Positions 9,184 to 18,451 of a stretch of 64,000 nt of DNA are shown piece after piece. Position 1 is the stretch's first letter; each line of letters begins with the position of its first letter. A program made the translations under genes and the position numbers. The DNA comes from an uncultured Myxococcales bacterium (lineage in GTDB: Bacteria; Myxococcota_A; Bradymonadia; UBA7976; VGTA01), in the NCBI GenBank assembly GCA_937146725.1, contig CAKZRU010000077.1, positions 1 through 64,000 on the forward strand. Reading direction: 5' to 3'. Below the pieces are notes generated by a model. That model was given only the letters and a program-made list of their open reading frames with translations, did not search any database and was not told the origin of the DNA.

Positions 9184-10328
9184 GAGTTTTGGCCTTCTAA
9201 GCTATATAAATGACCAAGTTTTTGAATATATTGACCATCGACTGTCACTTGAGTCTTTTCTTGTTGAGTTGTTTCTTGTCGAGAATTGGACTCAACATTG
9301 GATATGCGAGTCGATTCTGTATTGCTTGTATTGTTGGTAAAAGCTTGATTTTCATGCAGTGGATAACAACAACCTATGCAGTAAGCATTGATTTCGGCAG
9401 GCACTTGAGCATCCGGTGGAGCAGTAAATAACAAAATATAGTCCTCTCCTCCGCTTAGCGCTGCTTTTGTAATTAAAGGATGCTCTTGAAGTTCTGGATC
9501 GATGGGTAAGCTTGCTAGGTTAATGTCAATATGTATTTGATTTAATTGAGCTAAGCGCTGAGCATCAAGCAGTAATCCATCGGAAATGTCCATCATAGCC
9601 GTCACCTTGCCCCACGCCCTTAGTTGCTGAGCTTGTTCTAAGTGTGGGCGCCATTGATGCCTTTTTTGACGAGTGCTTAGCTTGGGATCCAAATACCCCA
9701 AGGCTCGGCTACCTAACTCACCGGTCACATATAATAAATCATGAGCTTGTGCACCTTGTCGGCTAATCACTTGGGGATAAGCTTCACCAATAGCAGTGAC
9801 ATGGATTTCCAATTTTCCCTCTCTTATCGCAGTATTACCGCCAAGAACGGGCACTTGATACTGACTTGCGACCATTTCAAAGCCGGTTGCCAAAGCCTCA
9901 ATTTGGGGCAAAGTAAGCTGGGGGGGTAGACTTAAGGACCAAAAAAGAGCTCGAGGTTGAGCAGCACAGCTTGCTAAGTCACTTAGATTAACCACGGCGG
10001 CTTGCGCACCGATTTCTTCATATGAATCCCAAGCGCAGTCAAAGTGAGTTCCTTCAATAATTGCATCACTGGTGACCACAACACGAGCCTGTGCTTGGCT
10101 AAGGCCAAAAGATGCACAATCATCAGAAAAATCAACATCTTGAGGAGATTGGTAATGACTTCGGAAAACCTTTTCAAAAATCTTTAATAGGTTTAATTCC
10201 GTCGGGGGAAAACTTGAACTTGTACTCGGGTCAGGGTCACTGGCATCATCGCCTTCAAGGATGGCTGAAGCCTTGCTTGATGCAGGCTCTTGAATTGGCT
10301 TTGGACTTTTTTGTATGTTGTTGATCAT
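9180..10328 (-). CDS. thiL: Thiamine-monophosphate kinase
   Basis: ThiL phosphorylates thiamine monophosphate to thiamine diphosphate with ATP in the cytoplasm. Family signatures are in order: DVDFSDDCASFG and VVTSDAIIEGTHFD near the N-terminus, NLSDLASCAAQPRALFWSL, GGNTAIREGKLEIHVTAIGE, MMDISDGLLLDAQRLA, and GGEDYILLFT. At 382 residues it is longer than the usual 320-340. There is a polar 45-residue N-terminal extension and a Thr/Ser/Gln-rich insertion near the C-terminus (about 330-355). No good ribosome binding site precedes the ATG, and no internal ATG is available before the conserved core. It heads the minus-strand run that continues to 1. I saw no TPP riboswitch upstream. Confidence 0.9.
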   Translation of the reverse strand: MINNIQKSPKPIQEPASSKASAILEGDDASDPDPSTSSSFPPTELNLLKIFEKVFRSHYQSPQDVDFSDDCASFGLSQAQARVVVTSDAIIEGTHFDCAWDSYEEIGAQAAVVNLSDLASCAAQPRALFWSLSLPPQLTLPQIEALATGFEMVASQYQVPVLGGNTAIREGKLEIHVTAIGEAYPQVISRQGAQAHDLLYVTGELGSRALGYLDPKLSTRQKRHQWRPHLEQAQQLRAWGKVTAMMDISDGLLLDAQRLAQLNQIHIDINLASLPIDPELQEHPLITKAALSGGEDYILLFTAPPDAQVPAEINAYCIGCCYPLHENQAFTNNTSNTESTRISNVESNSRQETTQQEKTQVTVDGQYIQKLGHLYSLEGQNS

Positions 10329-10525
10329 TAAAAAGAGTATGTAGGCTGATCTTTAAAGATTATATGGGAAAGACTTTCAATTACAAAGTAAGCACACTTT
10401 AAAGCGCAAGCAAGAGGATAAATACTCTAAAGTTGTAATTCATTAACTTATTGTGTGTTCAGGCTTGAGCCTTTTTCAAGATCAGTTCATAGTGATGAAG
10501 AAATTTTTAGGGTCAAAGGTGGATT

Positions 10526-12238
10526 ATGACAAACATATATGAGCTCTCTGAGGAACTCAATCTCAGTCCCAAACAACTTCAAAAATGGTTACGTTCTCAT
10601 GGGTATGGATCGAGTAAAACGATTTCACATAGAGCGGCAAGAGAGGCTAAAGCTCACTTTGCTCCACCCACGGACCACCCCATGGCCAGCGCCTTAGAAG
10701 ATCGAGGGGGTCTTGGTGATATCAAAAGGCACGAAGAATTATTAGATCAAGGTTCGGGCATTAAAGTCGAAGAAAGACCAAAGCTTAAATGGGGCACTGT
10801 TGAAAGAGACAACCAAAATGTTTTGGATATGGATATGAATAGTCAAAAAGACTTTTTCAGAAATCTCCGTAAGCAAAACTCTAGTAAGCCCAATTCTACC
10901 ACTAAAGGATCTCCACAACAGTCAAATCAAGCGAGCTCAAATCAAGAACAAACAAAAAACTCAGTAGCTAAATCAATCGCAGTCAAGCCAAGAAGTGTGC
11001 CAAAAAACAAGCCGGTCGCCTCGCTTTCCGAGGCTCAAACCAAGCATAGTATTTTTGGCGCATTAAGTTCCATGACTAGCCAACTAGATAGTGTCACAGA
11101 CCGGCCAAAATCTCGTCCTAGTCTTGATGATAGTCAAGTCATGCAAGCCTTAGGTCAGGGCGTTGCTCCTCTTAAGGGGAAGCAGGGTCAAACCAGTAAA
11201 AAATCAAGTAAAAAGCAGAATAAAAAGCGTAAACAAAAGACGAAGACTCACGTTGAACAGACGACTAATATACCAAGTGATTTACTTAAAATAACTCAAG
11301 ACAAGGCACAAGTATCTGAACCAAGCTTTCAAGAACTATTTGAGCGTCCTGAAGTGCAGTCTTTACAAAGCAAACTCGATGCACTTAAGTCTGAACTTAA
11401 GCAAGCCAAGCAAGACAATGAGGCCCTAAAACTAACCATTAATGAGCTTGAGCATCTACAAGAACTAAGTCGTATTCAGGAAACTCCAGTGGCAGAGGTT
11501 GAGGCAGAAGTTGAGGCAGAGGTTGAGGCTAAGATTGTAGAGCCAAATCACTCTAAGATGAAAGCCAAGTCAGAGCCTATAACAGAAGCTAAGATAGAGC
11601 CTAAGTTAATCTGGGAACACTTTGAAAGTTTTGGTTTAAATGTCACCCAAGCGCTTCTTGCGCTTCATGAATTACTAGATCACCCACAACGAGGACCTGA
11701 GCTTGTTTACAGCTTAAAGCATGATCAAATCCAAACATTGACCCGTGGTTTTGCTCTCGTTTGTGAAGAAGAAGTGTGCCGCGAGGTGGCAGATACCTTT
11801 GCTCGACAAGGATTGATAGAGTTTTCAGAAAGACATTTGTGTTCAGTCTGTCAAGGGAGTGACTCAAGGGCTTGGTATAAGCGGCTTTTACTCACCGCAA
11901 GCTATACGCAAAAGACCAAGTTGCTTATCGTGGGTGGTGATAATCATGTGCATCAGCAAATCAAGCAACTCAGTCGAGAAAACCCAGGCCTTGAATGGGA
12001 TTTTGTCAACGGAGCCAATCGTACTGATCAAGGAACTGCCAATGCAAAGGTTGCCCACAAGGCAGCGGTGGTGCTGTGGAGTGGAGAGCACTTGCCACAT
12101 TCTTTGAGCAACTTATTCAAAGTCGCTGCTGATAAGAGTGAAACACCGATTAGTTCCTTAGTACCCGGTCAGCGCAGTGTTGCTGCTGTTTGCATGAGCA
12201 TATTAAAGTCTTGGGATGTACCTATCGCTTGTGATTAG
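10526..12238 (+). CDS. IF2_N-like domain protein with coiled coil and DUF2325-like C-terminus
   Basis: A 570-residue soluble protein of unknown function. Residues 2-45 (NIYELSEELNLSPKQLQKWL) resemble the IF2_N fold found at the N-terminus of initiation factor 2. A long polar linker rich in Lys, Ser and Gln follows (about 100-255), with a very basic patch (KKSSKKQNKKRKQKTK). Then comes a coiled coil at about 268-315 and a VEAE repeat. The C-terminal 100 residues (LLIVGGDNHVHQQIKQLSRE, AAVVLWSGEHLPHSLSNLFK) look like a DUF2325-type Rossmann-like fold. AAAGGTGG precedes the ATG. It stands alone between thiL and a lipoprotein gene. A nucleic-acid-linked role is suggested by the basic linker and IF2_N fold but not shown. 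Confidence 0.65.
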   Translation: MTNIYELSEELNLSPKQLQKWLRSHGYGSSKTISHRAAREAKAHFAPPTDHPMASALEDRGGLGDIKRHEELLDQGSGIKVEERPKLKWGTVERDNQNVLDMDMNSQKDFFRNLRKQNSSKPNSTTKGSPQQSNQASSNQEQTKNSVAKSIAVKPRSVPKNKPVASLSEAQTKHSIFGALSSMTSQLDSVTDRPKSRPSLDDSQVMQALGQGVAPLKGKQGQTSKKSSKKQNKKRKQKTKTHVEQTTNIPSDLLKITQDKAQVSEPSFQELFERPEVQSLQSKLDALKSELKQAKQDNEALKLTINELEHLQELSRIQETPVAEVEAEVEAEVEAKIVEPNHSKMKAKSEPITEAKIEPKLIWEHFESFGLNVTQALLALHELLDHPQRGPELVYSLKHDQIQTLTRGFALVCEEEVCREVADTFARQGLIEFSERHLCSVCQGSDSRAWYKRLLLTASYTQKTKLLIVGGDNHVHQQIKQLSRENPGLEWDFVNGANRTDQGTANAKVAHKAAVVLWSGEHLPHSLSNLFKVAADKSETPISSLVPGQRSVAAVCMSILKSWDVPIACD

Positions 12239-12260
12239 CTTGTGATTAGCTTGTGATTAA
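12228..12260. repeat. Three tandem copies of an 11-bp unit across a stop codon
   Basis: The unit CTTGTGATTAG occurs three times in a row, the last copy ending in AA instead of AG. The first copy encodes the final Cys-Asp and TAG stop of the IF2_N-like gene; the other two lie just downstream. It looks like slippage-type tandem duplication. Confidence 0.85.
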
Positions 12261-12336
12261 ATTGATTAATCTCTTAATTTTTACTTATGATTATGCTTCT
12301 TAAAGGCATTCACTTAACGAGAACAAAGGTAAAATA

Positions 12337-13515
12337 ATGAAGCTAAGCCATTATATAATGTCTATTTCAATTTTGGCTTTTGCCTGTGGTCAAGCAGTAC
12401 AAGGGCTCGACTCATCCAAGCAAAAAACGTCTGATCAAAGCCAGTCTAGTCAAAGCTTGAACTCAAACGTCACAGAATCAAAGCCCGCCAAAAACTCTAT
12501 GGTTCAAGTTAAAGCCGCAGACTCAAAAATTAAGCTGATTAAAAGCTTGAAAACTAAGATCTCAGGCCCGAAGCAGGTGAGCCGTTGGGAACCAAGCGGG
12601 ATCGTTTCTAGTCAAGAAGGGATTTGGGTGGTGAGTGATCGTGAAGGTTGGATTACTTATTATAAACTCCCCCTCACTAAGGGAGATAATACACCACATT
12701 TATCACATAAGTTGAGCCCTAAACTTAAAAACCGGATTAAATGGGAAGGCTTAGAGTGGGAACGGAACGAAGCGGGCGAAGTCACCGCCCTGCTCTTACT
12801 TGAAGCGATCTCACGAACAGTTTGGCGCTGTGATGCACCTCACGAAGGTTGTCCTCGCTTAGATAAGGTAACTTTGGAGCCTTTTAATACCCTGCTTAAT
12901 AACGCTGTGCCTCGCCCTTTTAAATATATTATGTTTGAGGGTCTTGCTGTGCATCAAAAAGATGTTCTGATCGGCGTTCGAGCCTTTCAAGATAAGGAAC
13001 TCGGCCTAAAACCATGGTCTTTACTAGCCAATCTTAATGGTGAGCTCATGTTAGATGCACGTAGTCCATTAACTTATGAGGGTAAAGAATATGGCATGAG
13101 TGGAATTACCTTTGATGCAGAGCACCAAGGGTTTTGGATGACTTGGAGCTATGAAGATGAAGAAGGCTCAATTCAGGAGTCAGTCAAAGGTCTCTTAACC
13201 TTTGCACCATTGAAATATGCAAAAGGTAGTAAGAGTAAAACAAGTAAAAGCAAAGCAAGTGAGCAAGGCAAGAATCTAGAGTTTGGACCAAAGCGACTCG
13301 ATCATACCCTAAATGTGGGCAGTCAAATCTGCGCTGTTTTCCAAATGAAGCCCGAGGGTGTAAGCGTCAATGAAAAAGGTGATTTATTTGTTGTTTTTGA
13401 TGAAGATCTTGACCGTAAAGACGCTGAAAGTCATCAAGAAACAAAGCGTTTTCCTTTAGAAGATAACCAAGACTTTATTTACCACAGCACAAGTAAAGCC
13501 TTGTTAAACCGATAA
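12337..13515 (+). CDS. Lipoprotein with esterase-like phytase/SdiA-regulated-type propeller
   Basis: A 392-residue protein with a signal peptide ending in a lipobox-like LAFAC (Cys at about 17), then a Ser/Gln-rich linker. The body looks like a beta-propeller of the phytase-esterase or SdiA-regulated type. Motifs include PSGIVSSQEGIWVVSDREG, KWEGLEWERNEAGEVTALLL, FEGLAVHQKDVLIGVRAF and MKPEGVSVNEKGDLFVVFDED. These proteins are periplasmic or surface-bound and their substrates are mostly unknown. AAAGGT sits upstream of the ATG. The gene is convergent with the large MAGE-repeat lipoprotein gene, only 45 bp away. Confidence 0.68.
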   Translation: MKLSHYIMSISILAFACGQAVQGLDSSKQKTSDQSQSSQSLNSNVTESKPAKNSMVQVKAADSKIKLIKSLKTKISGPKQVSRWEPSGIVSSQEGIWVVSDREGWITYYKLPLTKGDNTPHLSHKLSPKLKNRIKWEGLEWERNEAGEVTALLLLEAISRTVWRCDAPHEGCPRLDKVTLEPFNTLLNNAVPRPFKYIMFEGLAVHQKDVLIGVRAFQDKELGLKPWSLLANLNGELMLDARSPLTYEGKEYGMSGITFDAEHQGFWMTWSYEDEEGSIQESVKGLLTFAPLKYAKGSKSKTSKSKASEQGKNLEFGPKRLDHTLNVGSQICAVFQMKPEGVSVNEKGDLFVVFDEDLDRKDAESHQETKRFPLEDNQDFIYHSTSKALLNR

Positions 13516-13560
13516 AGTTTAAAGATGTTTCACTGCAAAATGACCCCTAAACCCTACCGG

Positions 13561-16500
13561 CTAAGGGCATTGATTCGCTGTCGCTGGTGTAGCTTGAGTA
13601 CTTAAAACAAAATCTGAAAGATTATCCTGTGAATCAGTGCCATTAGGACAGCGACTAAGGCTACCAGCGGGGGCTTGGCTTGGCTCATCTCCCATAATAA
13701 TGCCATTCATCTCTGTGTAGCCCTCAATGTATAGTCCATTGCCTTCATAGCTAAGACTGTCCAATATAGTGCCATCATTATGCTCTATTCGAATTGCATC
13801 AGCACTGGCTCCACCATTATCAATCAATGAGGGTTGAATAAAGCTTTGAGACATGACCTCAGTGGGTAAAAAGTCGGTAAGTAAGACGTTGGCCACCAAA
13901 AAGTATTCACCCACAGCCAACAAACGATCGGCACTGAGATCCAAGCGGAAATACTCACTATTTGAGTCACCATCAAATAGGGATAAGGTGACGGTATTTA
14001 AATCTACTTGGGCGGGTCCGGGGTTATATAATTCAATAAACTCAAAGAAGTCTCCGCCATCTTGATCATAGTCTACCTCATTGATCAGTAATTTAGGTTC
14101 AGCAAAGGGTAAGGTTGTCAGTTGGCCGGTTTCAGAGTCTTGATATCCCTCGGTAGGCCCTAAGTCACAATAAAGCCATGCTTGACCGGCAAGTGATACT
14201 CTAGCCGCAAGTTGCCAAGTCCCTTCTTGGGTAGCTACAATCTCTGCACTATATTCATCATAACCGACCCAATCGCTGTCTGCATCATTCCAATCCGCAC
14301 TTGCCGTGGCATTACTCCATAGCCATTGTTGCTCTGCTTGACTTTGCTCCGCATCAACAGCTGGATTAATTCCTACCGGCCCATACCCAATATCTACAAA
14401 AAGAGCTTCATCGTTGTGTGCGCTTTGATCAGTGATACCGGTGGCTAAGACTCGTGCACTTGCCGTAAATGATTCTCCCACTACTCGAGTCACTTGATTT
14501 GGGTTGATCAATTGACAGGCATCCGCCAAAGGTGGAGTTTGAGCAGAGATCAGTAATTGAAAGCTCCCCGGATAAGCAAAGGCACTTTCAATATCTTCAA
14601 AGGCAGACACGATCAGAGAGACTGTTTCTCCGGCTCCAATTTCATACCCTTCCAAACGATCATCAATAAAACGAGCGCCCCCTCCGTTGGCTCCGGTTAA
14701 ACAAGTATTTTGATTGGTGACCGGATTGAAAGGGTGCGTAAAGATATGAAAGTAAAAGTCATCAAACTCACTTTCGGGAATCAAATTAAAATCAAGCACT
14801 TGAGCAAAGCCGGTATTGTTCTGAAGTGTATAATATTGAAAGGCATAAAGCTCACCATTTCCCACAGAACAAGGGTTTGCATTGGAGCCAGGACGAGCCC
14901 AACTTGGCGCGCCTTCTACAATGGCTCCGTGTGGATCTATCGTGATGCCAGGTAAAGGCACATCCACTAGAATGCCTTGTAAGGCTTCAACTGCACACAG
15001 AGACGAGCAGCCATCATTATCCACGGTATTTCCATCATCACAGGCTTCATTGTCAGCAAGTATACCATCACCACAATAGGGCTCATTGGTACAGGTCGCT
15101 GAGCAACGATCTCCATCAATTAAGTTTCCATCATCACATTCTTCACCCTGCTGAACTAACCCATCACCACAGCCATGTGTGATGATTTCAAGCTGATAAG
15201 AGCCCGTAAACTCAGGGTCAACATAGCAACATTCATAAGTAGAACTCACAACTGTGATCATCTCATTATTTTCGATATTGAGATTATAAAGAATACTTTG
15301 AGAAGGCCCAGCCAAAGCATCATCATTGCCGTCGAGACAAAGGTTTAAAGGTTGGCTTAGGTCAATCTCACCACTGTCGATATCTCCTTGATACACATGT
15401 AGAAAGCCATCGAAGCTTTCCCAAAACCCATGAATTGTTAATGTTTGAGTCATACCGGTTTCATTGATCAAGACTCGAGTATCATAAAAATATTGATCTG
15501 ATTGTGGATTCAGTTCTTGGCAAAGCTCACTTGGTCTGGCCCAAGTAGATGAATTGGCACTTAATAGACCAAAGCTTTGTATAGACTCAGCACTAGGCCC
15601 AATTAATCTACGAGTTTCAAACTCACACTGCGCATCACAACCATCGCCTGCTTCGATGTTTCCGTCATCGCACTGCTCATCATCATTTAAAAAGCCATCT
15701 CCGCATTGTCCGGTTTGGCAACTGTAATCTTGACCCGCAAAAAGACAGGAGCTTTGGTTAGGGCAATGAAAGCGGTTAGGATGGCATAAGTCACCATCTT
15801 GACTTGGATTAAGTGTGCAGACTCCTTGAGTTTCGGTTGAGGCGCTGTAGCAAAAGAGCCCTTCGGCACAGCGGCTTACAGCTTGCATATTTACCTCATC
15901 ACCGCTGGCCTCCGTGCTATATTCACAAACAGAACCCTCGGTTAAGATTTCGGTACATATGCCTTGAGTACAGACGCCTTGAGTACAAACGCCTAAGGGT
16001 CTTTGGAACGCATCTAAACAAGCTTGGTTAAGTTCAATCTCAGGCGCTTGACTTAGCTCAAAGCTAAAGGGGACCTCAGCACCTTGATCTTGGTAAGTAC
16101 CAATTTCAAGTTCATAGACACCCGCTTCAAGATCGCCAACCCAAAGCGGGCAATAATCCAAGTTTTCAGTATCGTAATCATCCACTCTGACTATTTGTTC
16201 GGGACTTAAGACATCATTGATGTGATAAAGAATAAAGCGAAAATCATTAATTAAGCAGTAGTCACCATCGGTGACTGATAATTTTATTGTTTGAGCTTCG
16301 TTCAGAGTAAAGCGAATGCGTGAAAACTGCCCAAAACTAAGTTCTTGACTATGTGTACCTTGTTCAGCAAGCTCCAAATCATAATCAAAGCAGGGCCGTT
16401 CTTGATCAAGTCCAGCAATGATACAAGCTCTTTCTCCTAAGCTTTCAAACTGACTTACATAACTTAAGGCACAGTGAGCACTATCACCACTTTCATCTCC

Positions 16501-17001
16501 GTTTTCACCTTCAGAAAGGCTTTCACAAAGACTTAAACATTGCTCACTTCGTAGTGGTTCTTCCATACCCCATTTGGCGTTTGCTTGAGCGGTACAACTT
16601 TGTAGATAGCGCTCACAATATAAGTCGCAAACACTCCGCATAGGTTCAATACCGGCTTGCATTTCGCCAGCTTGCATTTCGCCAGCTTGCATTTCACCGG
16701 CCATAACTTCGCCAGCTTGCATTTCACCGGCCATAACTTCACCGGCCATAACTTCACCGGCCATAACTTCACCGGCCATAACTTCACCGGCCATAACTTC
16801 ACCGGCCATAATTTCACCAGCCATAACTTCACCGGCCATAACTTCACCGGCCACGACTTCACCGGCCATAATTTCACCGGCTTGCATTTCACCGGCAACC
16901 ATTGCATCATTGATTGCTTTCGGGCTCGGTGGATCACAAGCGATTAAACAAAAGAATAACGCTAAATTGCATATGATTGAGTACTTGTTATGATTCGTCA
17001 T
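13561..17001 (-). CDS. Large lipoprotein: MAGE pentapeptide repeats, DUF4215 Cys-rich repeats, lamin-tail domain
   Basis: An 1146-residue surface lipoprotein. The signal peptide ends in LIAC (Cys at about 22). Residues about 36-118 are a pentapeptide repeat (MAGEV and variants, 16 full units). A Cys-rich region follows (about 122-200), then a PPC-like beta domain. Three myxobacterial Cys-rich DUF4215-type repeats of the form CGDG...CDDGN...C lie at about 432, 610 and 642, with beta-rich modules between them. From about 969 a lamin-tail-like domain appears (LLINEVDYDQDGGDFFEFIE). AGGAAG precedes the ATG. The layout suggests an exposed adhesin or sensor held off the membrane by the repeat stalk; no enzymatic site is visible. 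Confidence 0.8.
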   Translation of the reverse strand: MTNHNKYSIICNLALFFCLIACDPPSPKAINDAMVAGEMQAGEIMAGEVVAGEVMAGEVMAGEIMAGEVMAGEVMAGEVMAGEVMAGEVMAGEMQAGEVMAGEMQAGEMQAGEMQAGIEPMRSVCDLYCERYLQSCTAQANAKWGMEEPLRSEQCLSLCESLSEGENGDESGDSAHCALSYVSQFESLGERACIIAGLDQERPCFDYDLELAEQGTHSQELSFGQFSRIRFTLNEAQTIKLSVTDGDYCLINDFRFILYHINDVLSPEQIVRVDDYDTENLDYCPLWVGDLEAGVYELEIGTYQDQGAEVPFSFELSQAPEIELNQACLDAFQRPLGVCTQGVCTQGICTEILTEGSVCEYSTEASGDEVNMQAVSRCAEGLFCYSASTETQGVCTLNPSQDGDLCHPNRFHCPNQSSCLFAGQDYSCQTGQCGDGFLNDDEQCDDGNIEAGDGCDAQCEFETRRLIGPSAESIQSFGLLSANSSTWARPSELCQELNPQSDQYFYDTRVLINETGMTQTLTIHGFWESFDGFLHVYQGDIDSGEIDLSQPLNLCLDGNDDALAGPSQSILYNLNIENNEMITVVSSTYECCYVDPEFTGSYQLEIITHGCGDGLVQQGEECDDGNLIDGDRCSATCTNEPYCGDGILADNEACDDGNTVDNDGCSSLCAVEALQGILVDVPLPGITIDPHGAIVEGAPSWARPGSNANPCSVGNGELYAFQYYTLQNNTGFAQVLDFNLIPESEFDDFYFHIFTHPFNPVTNQNTCLTGANGGGARFIDDRLEGYEIGAGETVSLIVSAFEDIESAFAYPGSFQLLISAQTPPLADACQLINPNQVTRVVGESFTASARVLATGITDQSAHNDEALFVDIGYGPVGINPAVDAEQSQAEQQWLWSNATASADWNDADSDWVGYDEYSAEIVATQEGTWQLAARVSLAGQAWLYCDLGPTEGYQDSETGQLTTLPFAEPKLLINEVDYDQDGGDFFEFIELYNPGPAQVDLNTVTLSLFDGDSNSEYFRLDLSADRLLAVGEYFLVANVLLTDFLPTEVMSQSFIQPSLIDNGGASADAIRIEHNDGTILDSLSYEGNGLYIEGYTEMNGIIMGDEPSQAPAGSLSRCPNGTDSQDNLSDFVLSTQATPATANQCP
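16651..16900 (-). repeat. 15-bp tandem repeat coding for MAGEV/QAGEM pentapeptides
   Basis: About 16.5 direct copies of a 15-bp unit (plus-strand form ACCGGCCATAACTTC and variants) encode VAGEM, QAGEI, MAGEV and similar. Because the unit is a multiple of three and lacks stop codons, several other frames through it are also open; those are shadows, not genes. Confidence 0.95.
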
Positions 17002-17061
17002 GCTTTACTTCCTCACCGCAGTTTTTGTGATCGCTTAATTTAATTCGGACTCAAGTGACAG

Positions 17062-18309
17062 ATGTTGAATACTTATTCTTTTTACTTATTGAAATCCACC
17101 AAACTATTTATAAGTTTGGGACTTTGTTGTGTCTTATGCCAGGTTGCTTGCCAAGTTGCTTGCCAAGAGTCTTTACAAGCCTCTAAACAAGGTCTTAAAC
17201 AAAGTTCTGATGCCATAGCAAGTATAGGTCAGACCAGTTCTCAAGATATTTCTCAAAGTACAGTCCCATCTAAAGAATGGGATCAAAATTTTAGCTATCA
17301 TCAGTCACCGGTGAGTGCTTTAAGTCAAACAGAGGATTACTACATCTTTGGGCATAGCAATGGGGCGATTTCAATATGGAATTCAGCTTTAAATGAGTAT
17401 AGCCAAGCGATCATGAATTATCTCGCCCATGAGCAAAGTATTCGCATGATTGAGCAGATCACAAAAAAAAGCTTTCGAAGCCTTAGCTCTGATGGCTCTT
17501 GGGCCGAATGGGACTTGCAAGGTCGAGTCATTAAGCGAGGTAGACTCAAAGAGAATTCCCCAAATGTGATGTTAAGCAGTGCCGATGGCCCAACAAAAGG
17601 CTTTAGTTTTTTTGGTGATGCCAAGGGAACTGTCACCGCAATGCATCAAGCACAGCGCATATGGAGAACTGCAGGAGAGCATGGCCGAGCAGTTTTTGGA
17701 CTCGCTCTGTATGATCAGCAACGCCTGATGTCTGTTGGCTCAGATGGCTGGGCAAGATGTTGGTTTAATCAAAACGGTGAAACTTGTGGTGCTTTGTCAA
17801 TGCATAAAGGTTGGGCCACTTATTTGAGTAAGTTTCAAGATCATTGGCTTACCGGTGGCAGTGATGGATATATCAAGATCTGGCCAAGCAAGATCTTTGA
17901 AAGTTATAGAGGACAGCCTGCACAAACAGCAAAAGCAAATACTCAATCCCAAGCGTATGCTCAACTACAAGTACATCCCAAAAATATTACTCATATTACT
18001 CATCAGTCCGATTTAATCTTAAGCGGTGATGATTTGGGTCATGTCTGTTTATCACGCTGGGATGCAGATGACAGGTTTCTAAAAAAAGTTTGGCAGATAG
18101 AACAACCTCATTTAGCGCCTATTAAGGCATTAATGATCGACTTAAGTAAGCAAAGAATTCTAGTTGGAGGTGGCACTAAAGCCCAAGTCCAAAGTTATCC
18201 TTTGTACGGAATAAATGGACTACAACAAAGTAAATCTGAAGCATCCAAAGATAAAGAACCCAAAGATAATGAACTAAACGCCAAGGCAAAGTTCATTATA
18301 CAATTTTAG
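17062..18309 (+). CDS. WD40-like repeat lipoprotein
   Basis: A 415-residue secreted protein. The hydrophobic N-terminus is followed by a doubled lipobox-like stretch, VACQVACQ (about residues 29-36), so either cysteine could be lipidated. From about residue 80, WD40-type repeats are seen: YYIFGHSNGAISIWNSAL, LSSDGSWAEWDLQG, MSVGSDGWARCWFNQ, WLTGGSDGYIKIWPS and LILSGDDLGHVCLSRWD. A seven-bladed propeller at the cell surface or in the periplasm is likely, acting as a binding platform. There is no strong ribosome binding site ahead of the ATG. It is divergent from the large MAGE-repeat gene, with only 60 bp between the two starts. Confidence 0.75.
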   Translation: MLNTYSFYLLKSTKLFISLGLCCVLCQVACQVACQESLQASKQGLKQSSDAIASIGQTSSQDISQSTVPSKEWDQNFSYHQSPVSALSQTEDYYIFGHSNGAISIWNSALNEYSQAIMNYLAHEQSIRMIEQITKKSFRSLSSDGSWAEWDLQGRVIKRGRLKENSPNVMLSSADGPTKGFSFFGDAKGTVTAMHQAQRIWRTAGEHGRAVFGLALYDQQRLMSVGSDGWARCWFNQNGETCGALSMHKGWATYLSKFQDHWLTGGSDGYIKIWPSKIFESYRGQPAQTAKANTQSQAYAQLQVHPKNITHITHQSDLILSGDDLGHVCLSRWDADDRFLKKVWQIEQPHLAPIKALMIDLSKQRILVGGGTKAQVQSYPLYGINGLQQSKSEASKDKEPKDNELNAKAKFIIQF

Positions 18310-18317
18310 ACTTATCT

Positions 18318-18419
18318 CACTTAACTTTGCGACTTCATTTCGTCTTGCTCGGTTAAGTGTCATACCTTTTGAGCTTGATGATTTAGCCAGCACGCTTTGT
18401 GCGTTATTTGGCTATCATC
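18318..18419. terminator. Two hairpins between convergent genes
   Basis: CACTTAAC at 18318-18325 pairs with GTTAAGTG at 18352-18359 across a 26-base loop. A stronger hairpin covers 18377-18419: GATGA..TAGCCA pairs with TGGCTA.TCATC, with an inner GCAC/GTGC stem and a 5-base loop. There is no clear T tract, so termination is inferred from the position between convergent genes. Confidence 0.45.
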
Positions 18420-18451
18420 AAAGCCTGCATGTAATCTTAAAGATCAATGAC

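Noticed and set aside
10329..10525. TPP riboswitch upstream of thiL
   Set aside because: I looked for the conserved CTGAGA and related thi-box elements on the minus strand and did not see them.
16651..16900. Tandem repeat as a possible CRISPR array
   Set aside because: Units are 15 bp, directly adjacent with no spacers, and lie in a coding frame; no cas genes are nearby.
16533..16947. Long open frames on both strands through the MAGE repeat (HFTGHN-type and WPVKL-type proteins)
   Set aside because: The 15-bp repeat lacks stop codons in several frames, so these are by-products of the repeat; the MAGE frame has the signal peptide and continues into real domains.
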